Positions 1 through 13,083 are shown, counted from the first letter of the stretch. The stretch is 64,000 nt of DNA from Chionoecetes opilio (GCA_016584305.1 JACEEZ010018529.1:87501-151500), one strand, 5' to 3'. Numbers and translations: made by a program. Notes: generated from the sequence alone by a model not told the origin.

Positions 1-459
1 ACGTTTCAAGGTGAAGAGGATGGCTTACAATTCCGTTGTAAGAACAGTGGATTCTGTAGGTAGTTGGTATTGATAATGAAGAGAGGGGAAGAGGACAGCA
101 AAGCCAGAACCAGAGTGGGATTTAGAACCGTCAGTGTAGATGTGGGTGCTAGAGGAATGAGTGGAAAGGTGTTCAAGAAAGTGAGAGCGGAGGACAATAG
201 GAGGAATGGTAGACTTGGGAGAGGTAGTGGGGACAGAAGAACAGATATGGGGGGAAGGTATAAGCCATGGAGGGAAGGAATGAACGTAGAAAGGGAGAAG
301 ATTAAGAGTAGGAAAGGAGGAGTGGGAGAGAAGGGTGCACATGCGAAAAGGGAAGGGCGGTGGCAAACGAGGGGAGGAGGTGATCACTGTGAGGAGAGAT
401 TGGGGGACAGGGAGAGGGAGAGGTGGACGAAGAGGAGCGAAGGAGGGCAAAGAGGTCAT
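1..459 (-). pseudogene. non-LTR retrotransposon RNase H fragment, decayed
   Basis: The minus-strand translation contains HIYTDGSKSHSGSGFAVLFPS and STVLTTEL, the first strands of the RNase H domain found at the C-terminus of I/Jockey-type elements. The usual continuation EL-x-AILF follows, but with TAA at the x codon (25-27), so the frame is broken. The fragment continues off the left edge. Upstream it has lost its frame in low-complexity sequence. Confidence 0.7.
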
Positions 460-678
460 AGGAATACCTCTATAAAAGCAAGATTAACTGACCATCTATT
501 GACAATCTATTAAAAGTCTTCTGCCTTCACCTCAATGGGACGATACCGATGTTATACCTACTCTCCGCCGCGAACAATTGTTTTTTACTGCACCCCTGCG
601 TCTCGAGTGCGAGGGTGTGTCGGTAATTCAGAAACAAGGACAAAAAAATTAGCTACGCGGCAATCCTCCTTCCTACCC

Positions 679-727
679 ACACACACATACACACACACAC
701 ACAAACACACACATACACATACACACA

Positions 728-762
<35 letters not shown>
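679..762. repeat. (CA)n microsatellite
   Basis: Interrupted CA/CATA dinucleotides, about 84 bp. Confidence 0.95.
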
Positions 763-1003
763 GATATATTACTGTTGGAGCGAATATTGGTTGTTGTTAA
801 GAATCGCAGAAAACGTATTTCAATGTATAATATGTCCTTTCTCAGACAACTTAGAAAAAAATTAGGAGTTTAAGGGTAGGGAGAAAGGTAATTAAAGAAA
901 AAGATACAGAAGGGCTCGAGGGATGCACAGTGGGTTAAGACAGCAAATTACTAAAGACGGATACAGCTAGATTACTGACGAAGATTAAACAGGTTGAGGA
1001 TAT

Positions 1004-1007
<4 letters not shown>

Positions 1008-1082
<75 letters not shown>

Positions 1083-1102
1083 ATTGTGTGTGAGAGAGAG
1101 AG

Positions 1103-1154
<52 letters not shown>
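1008..1154. repeat. (GA)n microsatellite, two blocks
   Basis: Blocks at 1008-1081 and 1094-1154 are separated by GCATTGTGTGTG. Confidence 0.97.
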
Positions 1155-1155
<1 letters not shown>

Positions 1156-1314
1156 ATCGTCTGTCTTACAATCAAGGCGAGTGAACAGTTGTAGTTAACC
1201 TCAGTATAAGAAACTTCGCTAATAATGGAGAAGATGCAGTGCCAATAGAGATAACACGGACCATGAAGTTGCTTTATGAACGAAAATTACAACAATCTGG
1301 CTTCTGAACTGTAG

Positions 1315-1316
<2 letters not shown>

Positions 1317-1400
<84 letters not shown>
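1317..1400. repeat. (GA)n microsatellite
   Basis: Pure GA of about 84 bp. Confidence 0.97.
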
Positions 1401-1404
<4 letters not shown>

Positions 1405-1721
1405 TAATCGTGACAATTGAAGTAATAAGGAGATTTGGGCGTGTGAGCAGAAACACACAATTATATGATGATTGATGCTGAATGAACTGTAATGAAGGAA
1501 CGATTATGCAACGCTAGCTTATCTCATATCCTGTGTGCGATTCAAACACACACACACACACACATACCCGTCTCATGTAAGCACTGCATGTCTCGTTGGC
1601 AGCAGCAGCAGCAGCGGCGGCGGTGCTGGCAAGAACGGCGCCACCACCAAGGGCCGCGGCGACACCAGCGGCAGCAGCGGTGTTGGAGACGGGGTGTTGG
1701 TGTTTGGTGTCCCCTTTACAA

Positions 1722-2363
1722 TCATCTTCGTGGGAACTCAAACCGAGGCCGAGCTGGTATTTTTCCGAGACCATCGTTGTTGTTGTTGTTGTTATGGTGG
1801 AGTTCGCTGTGGTGTTCGTCGTGTTGGTACTGATGCGGCAGGACGGTGCGGGAGGGTTGCTGGCTCACTACTGACGGGGAGCGAATGATGGTGAACACGC
1901 CCGTCTCGTCAAATACTGTCTGTTTGTGGGACGCGGAGGGTAGCGGGCGCGGCTTCCCCATGGCACTGAGAGCAAGTTGTGTGTGTGTCAGCGGTGCGGG
2001 AGACACAGCTGGGGGCGAGCGGATGCCACCCCAGCAGCTAATACTGTCCTCCCCCTCGCCTCCTGCCTCACGCCGACTGAGCAGGATTTGCACAGTGGAT
2101 AATGGCGGGGAGGATGCGGAGGATGCGGGCAGAGGCAGGGTGGTGGCAGCAGGGTTAGGCTTATCGCTACTGACGGCGGTGATAGTGATGGCTGGGGGTG
2201 CCGCTTGCTGTCCCTCCCTCACCACATGTGTAGAGGCGGAATCAACAGCGGCACTCACTGTTGACGGAGCCGCCCATGTGATTGTGGCAGCACCCGTGGG
2301 AGTACTGGTAGTGGATCGGGTATTAGTTCTCTCGCTCAAGTGTCTACGATAGAGCGAATACAT
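1722..2363 (-). CDS. candidate coding exon, Ser/Thr/Ala/Pro-rich, poly-Asn
   Basis: An ATG-initiated minus-strand frame of 213 codons in locally GC-rich sequence. It begins MYSLYRRHLSERTNTRSTTS and contains FDETGVFTIIRSPSVVSQQP and an HHNNNNNN run. Composition resembles the disordered N-terminal part of an arthropod regulatory protein. No domain is recognisable. The start context is weak and no strong donor was seen before the stop. A second minus frame just downstream (to about 1,596) encodes an alanine run, which could reflect a frameshift or another exon. It may also be a chance frame in GC-rich DNA. Confidence 0.3.
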   Translation of the reverse strand: MYSLYRRHLSERTNTRSTTSTPTGAATITWAAPSTVSAAVDSASTHVVREGQQAAPPAITITAVSSDKPNPAATTLPLPASSASSPPLSTVQILLSRREAGGEGEDSISCWGGIRSPPAVSPAPLTHTQLALSAMGKPRPLPSASHKQTVFDETGVFTIIRSPSVVSQQPSRTVLPHQYQHDEHHSELHHNNNNNNDGLGKIPARPRFEFPRR

Positions 2364-2883
2364 TGACGTGGAGGAGGTGATGGTGGAGGGTATAGGGACT
2401 CTTGGTTACTGAGCTACACACACAGAGGAACACAGTAGGAGGGAGGCGATGGCTGCACGCCGCCTACACATCAGACTGACTCACACACACACTCGACGCG
2501 ACACGCGGTTGTTGTGGGGGACTATGTGCGTGCGTGACTGCGTGTGCTTGCTAGATCAATTGACTACATAAATTATATTGTCATAATTTTGATCTAGCGT
2601 GTGATTGTTTGCACGTGTGCGTGTGTGCGTGTTCCATGAGTGAGCAGTACCTGTAACCCCAGCATCACATTGATCACCGCGTGTGTGTGTGTGGGGCGCG
2701 CGCAAGACTGCGTAGACTAATAGAGACTAATAAGCACTTCTTCAGCACAGGAGCTTCTGTTGATGTCAAATGAAAGTTAAAAGACAAAAATAAACACACA
2801 CACAGGCCAGAAACTCGTGGATTTTCTACACACACGAACAAAATAAGAAATCCACGTCAATTAAACGCATTTACGTCTTAAAA

Positions 2884-2945
2884 TGAACTCCCACGTGTAG
2901 GTCTCACGGCCTCTTGTAACTTCCTTATATTCTTATGAAGCGAAT
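2884..2945 (+). mobile_element. short retrotransposon 3' tail
   Basis: ACTCCCACGTGTAGGTCTCA and CGGCCTCTTGTAACTTCC match the 3' UTR of the element at 27,455-27,782. Confidence 0.6.
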
Positions 2946-3079
2946 ATTTTTCTGATCATTATCTTTACTTGTATCACTATTACTGTCACTCCTTTGTATG
3001 TCCTCTTTTTCTATATCTATTATTATATCCACCCTTTTGTTTCTCTTCTCTCTCCTTTCCTAATCACTATCTCCCTCAG

Positions 3080-3233
3080 GCTTGCGTGCCGAGCCTCTTT
3101 CTCGACGAGGCTCTCGCGTGGGCCGGCCAGAGACAAGGCAGCAACCGGGCTGAGCAACACCCTACCCCTCACACGGTTCGAGGGCAACTGAGCTACTGGT
3201 GGGGACTCAGGACTGGAGGAGGGAAGGCCGAAG
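3080..3233 (+). CDS. candidate internal exon
   Basis: A long pyrimidine tract and CTCCCTCAG acceptor precede 154 bases, with a CCGAAG/GTGAGC donor after. One frame is open throughout (ACVPSLFLDEALAWAGQRQG...). No family recognised, and it could be a non-coding exon. No joining exon was identified; the nearest candidate coding frame (1722-2363) is on the opposite strand. Confidence 0.25.
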
Positions 3234-3330
3234 GTGAGCATGAGTGACTGACTTCGACTACCTTTTTATGCTACCTACAGCGACTGGTGTTTTTGTTGTT
3301 GCTGTTACAGGTAAACACCAACTTAAGGTA

Positions 3331-3332
<2 letters not shown>

Positions 3333-3361
<29 letters not shown>

Positions 3362-3436
3362 GTCACACACACACACAGTCACACACGCACACACACACTA
3401 CACATACACCACACACACACACACACACACACACAC
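3333..3436. repeat. (CA)n microsatellite
   Basis: CA with CAGTCACA and CACTACACATACACC interruptions. Confidence 0.95.
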
Positions 3437-3578
3437 TCAATGTATCGGATTTCATGTGGGGGAAAAAATTAGAAGGGGGAAGAGGAAGAGGAGGAGGAGG
3501 AGAAGGTGAAGGAGCAGAAGGAGAATATCAAAGTCCAATGACCGTGATATTGAACAAGATACGAACGCGTTCATTCGT

Positions 3579-3579
<1 letters not shown>

Positions 3580-3634
<55 letters not shown>

Positions 3635-3739
3635 AGAGAGAGAGGAGAGAGAGAGAGAGGAGAGAGAAGAAGAGAGAGAGAGAGAGAAGAGAAGAGAGAG
3701 AGAGAGAAAGAAAGGAAAAAAGAAAAAGAAAGAAGAAGA

Positions 3740-3789
<50 letters not shown>

Positions 3790-3807
3790 GAGAGAGAGAG
3801 AGAGAGG

Positions 3808-3854
<47 letters not shown>
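3580..3854. repeat. (GA)n microsatellite with GGA/GAA variants
   Basis: Purine-only tract of about 275 bp. Confidence 0.95.
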
Positions 3855-3857
<3 letters not shown>

Positions 3858-3915
3858 CTTGCTGGATGTAAATTATAATCTCCGTGAGTCAAATAAAAAA
3901 AGGTACGAGTGTTAA

Positions 3916-4380
3916 CAAAAGAAGGAACTAATTAAGCTGCTAGGTAATAAAATAAACTAGAAACATTAAAAAACGTAATAGTACATAATGTTCAAGCACG
4001 AATTAAATGGCCTTTCCCTCACTGCCTGACACGCATGCTTACTTTACTACTGCTCTTATAAATTCAGACCCACGCCAACGTCTTCTAAGCATGCCAACGT
4101 GCACAAATATATACCAAATAACACCACAATAATATCAATCAATATCAATGTCAATAATACCACTAATATAATGATAATAATAACTAACAATAATACTAAG
4201 TTAGTCTATAAAACTTACCAAAATTTTGTAAGCAGGGTAAAATTTCACAAAAGGAAAAATATATAGCCTACCTTTACATGATAACAAGTATATAGAGGGG
4301 AAAAAAGAGGAGGAAGATGATACGAAAATGAAAAAAGAAAGAAAATATACTAGCAACAAGAAAAAAGACCACATCATTAT
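3916..4380. other. AT-rich segment without a recognisable gene
   Basis: No open frame or repeat of note apart from ATAATA tracts. Nothing supportable seen. Confidence 0.6.
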
Positions 4381-5021
4381 CAACAACTGCTACTGTTACT
4401 TTACTACTACTGTCTACTACTGCTACTATTACAGCAACTACTACAACTACTACTGCTACTATTACAACAACTACTACTGCTACTATTACAACAACTACTA
4501 CAACTACTACTGCTACTATTACAACAACTACTACAACTACTACTGCTACTATTACAAACTACACTTACAACACTACTACTGCTATATTACAACAACTACT
4601 ACAAACTACTACTGCTACTATTACAACAACTACTACTGCTACTATTACAACAACTACTACTGCTACTATTACAACAACTACTACAACTACTACTGCTACT
4701 ATTACAACAACTACTACAACTACTACTGCTACTATTACAACAACTACTACAACTACTACTGCTACTATTACAACAACTACTACTGCTACTATTACAACAA
4801 CTACTACTGCTACTATTACAACAACTACTACAACTACTACTGCTACTATTACAACAACTACTACTGCTACTATTACAACAACTACTACAACTACTACTGC
4901 TACTATTACAACAACTACTACAACTACTACTGCTACTATTACAACAACTACTACAACTACTACTGCTACTATTACAACAACTACTACAACTACTACTGCT
5001 ACTATTACAACAACTACTACA

Positions 5022-5056
<35 letters not shown>

Positions 5057-5215
5057 AACAACAACAACAACAACAACTACTACTACTACTACTACTACTA
5101 CACTAACAACAACAACAACTACTACTACCAACAACAACTACTACAACAACAACAACTACTACTACTACTAACAACTACTACTACTACTACCACTACTACT
5201 ACACTACTACTACAC
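4381..5215. repeat. CTA/ACT/CAA trinucleotide array with 33-bp and 21-bp higher-order units
   Basis: CTACTACTGCTACTATTACA recurs about 20 times at 21 or 33-bp spacing; pure CTA/CAA follows from about 5,025. The unit is a multiple of three, so several frames stay open (poly-Tyr/Asn and poly-Val). Confidence 0.95.
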
Positions 5216-5461
5216 AGACAACCACCACAACAAAACCAAAACCAAACAAATCTTTCCAACACAACATTCTCCCTTGTCAACATGGAAGCTGATCCTCTCC
5301 GCTCGCTGCCCTAAACCCTGCTATTCTATCTGCCTTGCCTCCTCTCCCACACTCACTTCCCGCCTTTGCCTTAGCGTGACGAGAGCTTCTTTTCCGCTCT
5401 GTCACTATACCTTTTTGCATCTGGCTTATGGAAAGGAGGGAGGGATTGATGGCGGTATGAA

Positions 5462-5640
5462 AGACAGTGGAGTATAGATGTTGTTGATGAGGGAAAGAGG
5501 GAGGGAGGTGAGAAAGGAAAGGGGTTTGAGGTAATGAGAAAGGAGAAAAGGAGAAAGGAGAAAAAAGGAGAAAGATAAGTTAAGAGAAAGGTAGCTAAGG
5601 AGAGAGAAAAAAGGCGAGATAGGTAGTGTGAAAAGGAGGC
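5462..5640. other. purine-rich segment
   Basis: GAGGGAAAGAGGGAGGGAGG and AGGAGAAAAGGAGAAAGGAG; no gene. Confidence 0.6.
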
Positions 5641-5745
5641 AGATGGAGATTTTGTTCTATAATGTGGTTGTTAGTGAGTGAGTTAAATTGTTCAATATAT
5701 TTAATTTATGGGATGAATCGTAATATGTCTTGGCAGGAATGCGTT

Positions 5746-5822
5746 AAAAGAACATAAGAAAATATGAAGATAAATTAGATGGCTGTGAGACATAATAGCC
5801 TACACGTGGTAGTTTATGTAGG
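5746..5822 (-). mobile_element. diverged retrotransposon 3' tail
   Basis: AAAAGAACATAAGAAAATATG and GCCTACACGTGGTAGTTTA are a degraded reverse-complement match to the same 3' UTR family. Confidence 0.5.
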
Positions 5823-5847
5823 TTGTTGGACCATTATTTTGACTATC

Positions 5848-5976
<129 letters not shown>

Positions 5977-6115
5977 CTATCCACAAAGCTGACCACGTAA
6001 TAACATATTTATAACATTTCATGGAAGGCTGTCCTGTAACAATCAATAACTCGATCGGCCTCTATAACCTACTAGCTACGTGTGACTCAACCATAATTCT
6101 GGGAAGGCTAGCTGG

Positions 6116-6208
6116 TACACACACACACACACACACAACACACAACACAACACAACACACCACACACACACACAACACACAACACAACACAACACACACA
6201 CACACACA
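6116..6208. repeat. (CA)n with AACACA variant
   Basis: CA runs alternate with ACAACACA blocks. Confidence 0.93.
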
Positions 6209-6574
6209 TAAACATAGTAAGAGGAACAGGGATAACAAGGGGAATAGTGAAGAGGAGTAAGCAAACGTAGTGAATAGTACGATAAAGAAGAAAGGAAGAA
6301 GGGTAAAAATATGAGAAGACAGATGGATGGCAGAGAGAAAGGTAGACATTAGAAAGAAAGAATGAGAGAATGAGAGACAGGAGGAAAAATGCAACATGTC
6401 TTCCTCTGAATATAAGGTGATGAATAACGAGAAAGAAAGAACAGGAAAGGAGATAACGAGATGCAGAAGAGGTGAACATAAGAAGCGGAAAGAAAGTTAT
6501 AGTTCTTGAGGATACGAATACAAGCTCACGAAAGGCAAGCTTGACACACGCCCCTCTACCTCGCTGCCATGGAG

Positions 6575-8238
6575 ACACACACACACACACACACTATTCA
6601 CACACACACACACACACACACGTACACAAACACATATTGACACACACACACACACACGTACACAAACATATTCACACACACACACACACACACACACACG
6701 TACAACATATTCACACACACGTACACAAACACATATTGATACACACACACACACACACGTACACACACATATTGACACACACACACACACAAACACACAT
6801 TGATACACACACACACGCGCACACAAACACATATTGATACACACACACACGCGTACACAAACACATATTGATACACACACACACACACACGTACACAAAC
6901 ACATATTGATACACACACACACACGTACACAAACACATATTGATACACACACACACACACACGTACACAAACACATATTGATACACACACACACACGTAC
7001 ACAAACACATATTGATACACACACACACACGTACACAAACACATATTGATACACACACACACACACCGTACACAAACACATATTGATACACACACACACA
7101 CCGTACACAAACACATATTGATACACACACACACACACGCGTACACAAACACATATTGATACACACACAAACACACGCACACAAACACATATTGATACAC
7201 ACACACACACGTACACACACACACACACACACGTACACAAACACATATTGATACACACACACACACACACGCGTACACAAACACATATTGATACACACAC
7301 ACACACAACGCATACACAAACACATATTGATACACACACACACACACGTACACAAACACATATTGATACACACACACACACACGTACACAAACACATATT
7401 GACACACACACACACACGTACACAAACACATATTGATACACACACACACACACGTACACAAACACATATTGATACACACACACACACGTACACAACATAT
7501 GATACACAACACACACGTTATACACACACACACACACGCGTACACAAACACATATTGATACACACACACACGCGTACACAAACACATATTGATAACACAC
7601 ACACACACGTACACAAACACATATTGATACACACACACACACGTACACAAACACATATTGATACACACACACACACGTACACAAACACATATTGATACAC
7701 ACACACACACACGTACACAAACACATATTGATATACACACACACACCGTACACAAACACATATTGATACACACACACACACACGTACACAAACACATATT
7801 GATACACACACACACACACGTACACAAACACATATTGATACACACACACACACACGTACACAAACACATATTGATACACACACACACACACGTACACAAA
7901 CACATATTGATACAACACACACACACACGTACACAAAACACATATTGATACACACACACACACACGTACACAAACACATATTGATACACACACACAAACA
8001 CATATTGATACACACACACACACACACGCACACAAACACATATTGATACACACACACACACGCACACAAACACATATTGATACACACACACACACACGTA
8101 CATAAACACATATTGATACACACACACACACACACACGTACACAAACACATATTGATACACACACACACACGTACACAAACATTCACACACACACACACA
8201 CGTACACAAACACATATTGACAACACACACACAAAGGT
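6575..8238. repeat. composite CA minisatellite, about 34-40 bp unit
   Basis: About 45 copies of CACATATTGATA followed by (CA)5-9, then CGTACACAAA. Unit length varies only by the CA count. Some units have CGCGTAC or CCGTAC in place of CGTAC. Confidence 0.96.
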
Positions 8239-8597
8239 AGTCGTGGTATGTTTTGTATAGTTACGAAAAAGATACACACCCATAAAGAGTTAGAGGAAGG
8301 GGCAAGACGAGAGTAAAGGAAAGATGGGTAATAGGTGTTGAAAAAGGAGATGGGAAAGTAATGTAATAGATGAGTGAGGTGGGTGACAAATTGGATAAAA
8401 GTGAGGGATAGGGTAAAGTTAATGGCATGATGGAATTAAGGAGGGAAGTAGTGGGTGTTTGGGGAAGTCATTCGCCATACTACACACTCCACATATGGCA
8501 CACACACACACACCACTCTTGTTTCTCTTGTTTGCTTTGTTTTAGAGGATAATGCCTCAGAGCCATAGTGATCTACCGCTAATGAATAAAGCCGCTA

Positions 8598-8630
<33 letters not shown>

Positions 8631-8946
8631 AAAAAAATATATAACAGATTAGACTACTCAGAGATAATTATAACTTTTACTTTGGTACGAAAAATGCCAC
8701 AGCGCCCGTCACTCAGGTCTGGAGAAAAGAAAAAATGAAAAGTGTTCCGGGCAAACCACTGTTGTCGATGATCTAATTAAGCCTTTTTTCTTATTGTTTC
8801 AAAAAGCTTACATGGTCCTTATGATTTTTGTTTGGCTATATTTTAATGATACCGTATGTATATCTATTAAGCGAATCTAAGCAAATCAAATAGTTAATAA
8901 TTAGAGACCAGTTAATAGTATTAGTTAAGTGCTAGTTATCAAAATA
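8239..8946. other. no gene seen; short CA runs
   Basis: Purine-rich to 8,470, CA runs at about 8,496-8,512 and 8,600-8,628, then AT-rich. No supportable coding signal. Confidence 0.6.
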
Positions 8947-9225
8947 GGGGAGAGCGGGGCAGGTTGCATCGAGGATAGGTTGCATCATTGCCTCTAACTC
9001 GCATTAACTTTTTTTATTATTATTATTGTTGTAGTTGTAGTAGTAGTAGTTTATAGTAGTTGTAGTTGCATCATTGCCTCTAACTCGCATGTTATCACAC
9101 GTGCATCATCTTAATACTACTACTACTACTACTATAAACTACTACTACTACAACTACAACAATAATAATAATAAAAAAAGTTAATGCGAGTTAGAGGCAA
9201 TGATGCAACCTGCCCCGCTCTCCCC
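8947..9225. mobile_element. MITE with GGGGAGAGCGGGGC termini, copy 1, internally rearranged
   Basis: Termini GGGGAGAGCGGGGCAGGTTG and its reverse complement, flanked by TA on both sides, mariner-like. A segment from the right half is repeated inverted in the left half, so GCCTCTAACTCGCAT occurs three times. The second copy is at 50251-50477. Confidence 0.78.
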
Positions 9226-9283
9226 TACTGCGCTAGTTATCGCCTCTATGTTCTTAATTTCGTGTGTTAACGTTCGTAATGTT

Positions 9284-9477
9284 CCCCCTTGAGGCCGATA
9301 ACGTAATTTCCTTGTACCATTAGACGATTTTGATTAATATAAGCAATGTTTTCTAGATATGACGTGTGAAGTATCCTTGTCCACTAGGTAGCTAATTTGG
9401 TATATTCAGTTACTTTTCGTAATTATATGGCTAACAACAGATGATTTTATATAGCAAAGTACAGATCTGGGCGTGAA
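9284..9477. mobile_element. TTAA-flanked MITE family, copy 1 (right end lost)
   Basis: Shares the CCCCCTTGAGGCC start, GTAATTTCC, TAGACGATTTT and AGATCTGGGCGTGAA core with the intact copies. The right-hand AAGGGGTTAA is missing. Confidence 0.7.
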
Positions 9478-9603
9478 AATAGTCGCCGTCAGCTACAGTA
9501 CCTAATCTAGTCACTTTAGCCATCGCCTTTCTCTCCTCTGGTTCTCTCATTCCTCTGGTCTTTTATGTATTACAATTATCTTGTCCTCCCTTTTAGATGT
9601 TGG

Positions 9604-9764
<161 letters not shown>

Positions 9765-9935
9765 GGGAGGGTGAGTGTGTGTGTAGGAGGCCCGAGGGTA
9801 AGAGATGATGTACTAATTTTAATGCAACCAATTTCTACCAGTCTCTGCTAATCCAGTGGACCATACAAACTGATATCCAACGACTATACTTCTCTATGAT
9901 AAAAGAGATCACTGCTAAGTCTCTCCTTGACCTTA

Positions 9936-10005
9936 CATAAGAACATAAGAAAATAAGGAAGCTACAAGAGGCCGTGAGCCCTACACGTGGCAGTTCCTGA
10001 GTTGT
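9936..10005 (-). mobile_element. short retrotransposon 3' tail
   Basis: AAGAACATAAGAAAATAAGG followed by AAGCTACAAGAGGCCGTGAG is the reverse complement of the 3' UTR at 27,720-27,780. Other short copies are at 2884-2945 (plus), about 5746-5822 (minus, diverged) and 20593-20655 (minus). Confidence 0.65.
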
Positions 10006-10056
10006 AAAGGAAGAATATCAACAAGACGGCAAACCTTCTTAACTCGATAGTCTAGG

Positions 10057-10251
10057 TTTTTTAACGAGGCAAAAATTCCATTCTATCTTAAGGTCTCATG
10101 CTTAAAGTGATGCCTATGTTTACCTGATAATATAGTTAACTATGATAAAATACAGCTGAAATTTATTAGAACCGTAGCATTCCCTTCTCCTGGCATCAAA
10201 TATCAGTCAGTAAGCAGCAAGGGGGTCAGGATTTTTCACCTCGTAAAAAAA
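10057..10251. mobile_element. MITE family 2 (AACGAGG termini), copy 1
   Basis: Ends TTTTTTAACGAGGCAAAAATT and the reverse complement of TTTTTTTACGAGGTGAAAAA. The core carries GGCATCAAATATCAGTCAG. Related copies are at 19366-19555, 22742-22938 and 60188-60500. Confidence 0.75.
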
Positions 10252-10403
10252 CCTTAAACCTTAACTGCCTATTATTGATTGAGGACGAAATGCCAAGTTT
10301 ACTTATCATTGGTTCTTGGGAAAGGGAAATTTAAGCAACTCTTATTAATGTTTATTGCTAACTGAAACAGGTATGAGTAAATGTTGAAACTATATTAACT
10401 TAA

Positions 10404-10604
10404 CCCCTTGAGACCCAGAACGTAATTTCCATTGTAATTTGGGTACCATTAGACGATTTTTAGTGGAGATAAGCAATATTTTATAGATATGACCTGTTTA
10501 GTATCCTTGTCGACTAACTAATTTGGTATATTCAGTTACTTTACGTAATTTTATGGCTAACAGATGATTTCATATAGCAAAGGAAAGATCTGGGCGTGAA
10601 GGGG
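10404..10604. mobile_element. TTAA-flanked MITE family, copy 2
   Basis: About 200 bp, bounded by TTAA on both sides (10400-10403, 10605-10608). Termini CCCCTTGAGACCCAGA and the reverse complement of CCCCTTCACGCCCAGA form the imperfect inverted repeat. There is no ORF. Confidence 0.85.
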
Positions 10605-10930
10605 TTAAAGACCGATATAAGCTACACATATAGCATAGCAATGATAGAAAACTGAAAGCCTAAAAGTAGTTATATTTTTTTTCTTCAGAATTGCAGGAAG
10701 GTTTTGATAATTTTAATATTTATAGACGTATACTGATTCAAATGAGTTAGATCCACTGCCACTAGTTTGAAACCACCACTACTACTACTACTACTACATT
10801 ACTACTACAACAACTAATATTACTACTGTACTAACACATACTGCTGCTAATACCATGATAAAATAACAAATGATACGTTATAAAATGAACATGAATTATA
10901 ATAAAATCAATATAATAAGTTACAATAGTA

Positions 10931-11000
<70 letters not shown>
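10605..11000. repeat. AT-rich segment with CTA and (AAT)n
   Basis: CTACTACTA at 10,777-10,805 and AAT/TAA repeat at 10,931-11,015 interrupted by GAT. No gene. Confidence 0.85.
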
Positions 11001-11017
<17 letters not shown>

Positions 11018-11137
11018 TGGCACTTACACCTCTATCACTAAGCATTCTTAAAAATGTCATATATGCACGTCAAAATTGCACAGAAGTCGCCACCAAATCA
11101 TAAAAAAGATGGTTCCTTGTCCTCCCAACACACATAT

Positions 11138-11332
11138 TAGATAGATAGTTAGATAGATAGTTAGATAGATAGATAGAGATGGATTGATTGATAGATATTG
11201 ATAGATAGATAGAGATAGATGTGATTGATTGATAGATAGATAGATAGATAGATAGGATTGATTGATTAGTAAATATGATAGATATAAATATGATAGTAAT
11301 AGATATGATAGTAAGTGGATAGATAGATAGTG
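11138..11332. repeat. (GATA)n-type tract
   Basis: TAGATAGATAG blocks mixed with TTGATTGATAG. Confidence 0.9.
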
Positions 11333-11339
11333 GCATTGT

Positions 11340-11961
11340 GATTAGTCCTCAAAAATATAGGCGGTACTAGAGAACTATAATAATCCCTATACTAGTAAAT
11401 AATGAGTTTAGGCAGCCACCGGAGAGCAACAGTGGTGGTGGTGGTGGTAAGAATATGGAGCATGAAAGTATCTAGGATTTTTATGAATGAATATCAAAAT
11501 AGAAAAAAACTAAAATTAAACAGCAAAAACATCCTCTTCCTAATAAGAAACCAAAAAAATCCATTCAGTTTCACGCATCAATCAAATCAGTAATAAAATA
11601 TAAAAAAATCCATTCATTTTCACGTATCAATTCAAATCAGTAACAAAATATCATAAAATCCATTCAGTTTCACGTATCAATTCAAATCAGTAATAATTGA
11701 ATAGAAATCCATTAGTTAGATACAATTGCATCAAAACCCAAGAATACAATAAAATCCTCAGTTACAAGTATCAATACAAATCATATACACTGTGGGCACA
11801 CATAGTCTGCTGTAGTATGTGCCACAAAGAGGTAATACAAAGAAACCGCTCACAAGAAAGACTTTTGGGGAAAGCCTGTGCACTGCTGGCTTCAAAAAGG
11901 TTCATTAACCAAGTCAAAAAAGAGCTTTTGTCAGCTGCCTCGCTTCTCTTGTCTACTCTGT

Positions 11962-11968
<7 letters not shown>
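11340..11968. repeat. degenerate tandem repeat with AAATCAGTAA motif; otherwise no gene
   Basis: AATCCATTCAGTTTCACG...CAAATCAGTAA occurs about four times between 11,550 and 11,700 at about 57-bp spacing. The remainder is unannotated. Confidence 0.6.
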
Positions 11969-12512
<544 letters not shown>

Positions 12513-12891
12513 GATGGTGGACAGCTGCCACCTCCAAGGGTCTCACACTGCAAGGAAACAAACAACACAGTAAGTACAATGCTTGCTATGTATGTGTGCA
12601 ATAGAGGATATTGATACTATGATGCAAAAATGTATCTTCCTATTCAGTTCTATTTTAAATCAGTTTATCTTCCTAGTCAGTGTTGATGGTAGTCTGTCTC
12701 TCCCTAGTTAGTCTTGCCTGCCTTCCTCAGATGATCAGCATAGCAATGGATAATCAGATACCATACAAAGCTAGTCTGAAGGTTAAGCTTTATCACACTC
12801 ATGTTAAGATAATGAGTAAGTAATATAGAATGCTACAGACTGAGGATGTAGGAAATCTCAAACTAATAATGGACTGTAATATACCGATTAA

Positions 12892-13083
12892 CCCCTTGAG
12901 GCCCAGAACGTAATTTCCATTGTAATTTGGGCACCATTAGACGATTTTAATGAATAAAAAAGCAAGTTTAAGATATAACCGTTAGTATCCTTCCCTAACA
13001 AATTTTGGTATTTTAAGTTATTTTGTAATTTATGGCTAACAAAACAATTTTTTTATAGCAAAGGAAAGATCTGGGTGAAGGGG
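12892..13083. mobile_element. TTAA-flanked MITE family, copy 3
   Basis: TTAA at both sides, CCCCTTGAGGCCCAGAACG start and GATCTGGGTGAAGGGG end. It has several internal single-base losses relative to other copies. Confidence 0.82.

Noticed and set aside
4381..5314. Long Tyr/Asn-rich and Val-rich open frames
   Set aside because: They are translations of CTA/CAA trinucleotide arrays; no non-repetitive flank supports a gene.
6497..8283. Over 500-codon Cys/Val-rich frames on the minus strand
   Set aside because: Pure consequence of GT dinucleotides, which contain no stop codon in several frames.
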